Assembly (NCBI GenBank): GCA_964414425.1
Contig: CAYPWL010000033.1
Span: 1 to 34,902 of the forward strand
From: GYS-P2D sp964414425
Lineage (GTDB): Bacteria > Bacteroidota > Bacteroidia > Chitinophagales > Saprospiraceae
Direction of reading: 5' to 3'
Length of the DNA: 34,902 nucleotides
The position numbers and the translations under genes are program-made. Positions 34,832 through 34,902 of the stretch are shown here, piece after piece; positions within the stretch are counted from its first letter, which is position 1, and each line of letters starts with the position of its first letter. The notes below the pieces were generated by a model. The model ran no database searches and was not told the DNA's origin. It saw only the letters and a program-made list of their open reading frames with translations.

Positions 34832-34902
34832 ATGAAAATATGTATAACTATTTACCTTCTGTCCATAACATTTACCTGTTTTCCATTCAGCATGCTTAAT
34901 GA
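34832..34902 (+). CDS. 5' end of a probable exported protein (runs off the window)
   Basis: The ATG at 34832 opens a frame that remains open to the window end and encodes MKICITIYLLSITFTCFPFS followed by MLN. The charged start followed by a hydrophobic core looks like a signal peptide or membrane anchor. Only 23 codons are visible, so the product and even the reality of the gene are uncertain. Confidence 0.45.
   Translation, partial: MKICITIYLLSITFTCFPFSMLN

Overview
The window looks like ordinary chromosome from a member of the Bacteroidota, probably a Saprospiria-like marine or environmental lineage. The phylum assignment rests on two secreted proteins with type IX secretion (T9SS) C-terminal sorting domains (YPNPA motif), DUF4296 and DUF3822 family genes, A-rich rather than Shine-Dalgarno-type leaders, Bacteroidota-like -7 boxes (TAnnTTTG), and a collagen-like Gly-X-Y protein. 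The finer placement is inference. No tRNA, rRNA, insertion sequence, integrase, phage gene or CRISPR array was seen.

Layout. 1-2.8 kb: the 3' part of a collagen-like protein whose Gly-Pro-Gln repeats are split by three identical-length calcium-loop cassettes, then a T9SS-exported protein. 2.9-6.1 kb: uridine kinase diverging from a concentrative nucleoside transporter (a likely nucleoside salvage pair), then rimM and a lipoprotein gene on the minus strand. 6.3-6.9 kb: a GlmS-like amidotransferase fragment without its catalytic residues. 7-8 kb: ddl. 8.3-12.6 kb: a plus-strand unit made of a possible 34-residue membrane peptide, an alkyl-DHAP-synthase-like FAD oxidase, a GMC oxidoreductase with a Fe-S-type Cys cluster, and a Tat-lipoprotein gluconate-dehydrogenase subunit-3 protein. 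This is the most distinctive operon here. 12.6-14.9 kb (minus): beta-phosphoglucomutase-like HAD enzyme and a SWIM zinc-finger protein. 15-17.5 kb: four tightly overlapping genes, sixA, a DUF4296 lipoprotein, a PhoB-type regulator and a PhoR-type kinase. 17.5-18.9 kb (minus): M23 peptidase. 19-24.7 kb: folP and a 1589-residue TamB. 24.9-26.5 kb: a T9SS-exported sulfatase. 26.5-30.1 kb: aroC (minus) and mutS2 (plus). 30.2-32.2 kb (minus): an outer-membrane barrel-like protein and tsaD. 32.3-34.2 kb: a membrane-anchored unknown, DUF3822 and rsmD in an overlapping operon. 34.2-34.6 kb (minus): an NTF2/SnoaL-like protein. The right edge holds the first codons of a probable exported protein.

Most genes are housekeeping (translation, tRNA modification, folate, shikimate, cell wall, envelope assembly). 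The accessory parts that deserve attention are the collagen/calcium-cassette protein, the non-catalytic GlmS-like protein, the two-FAD-enzyme operon and its leader peptide, the phosphatase/two-component operon, and an RsmD whose catalytic NPPY/DPPY motif reads GPPY. Several genes start with GTG or TTG, which affects where their N termini should be drawn.
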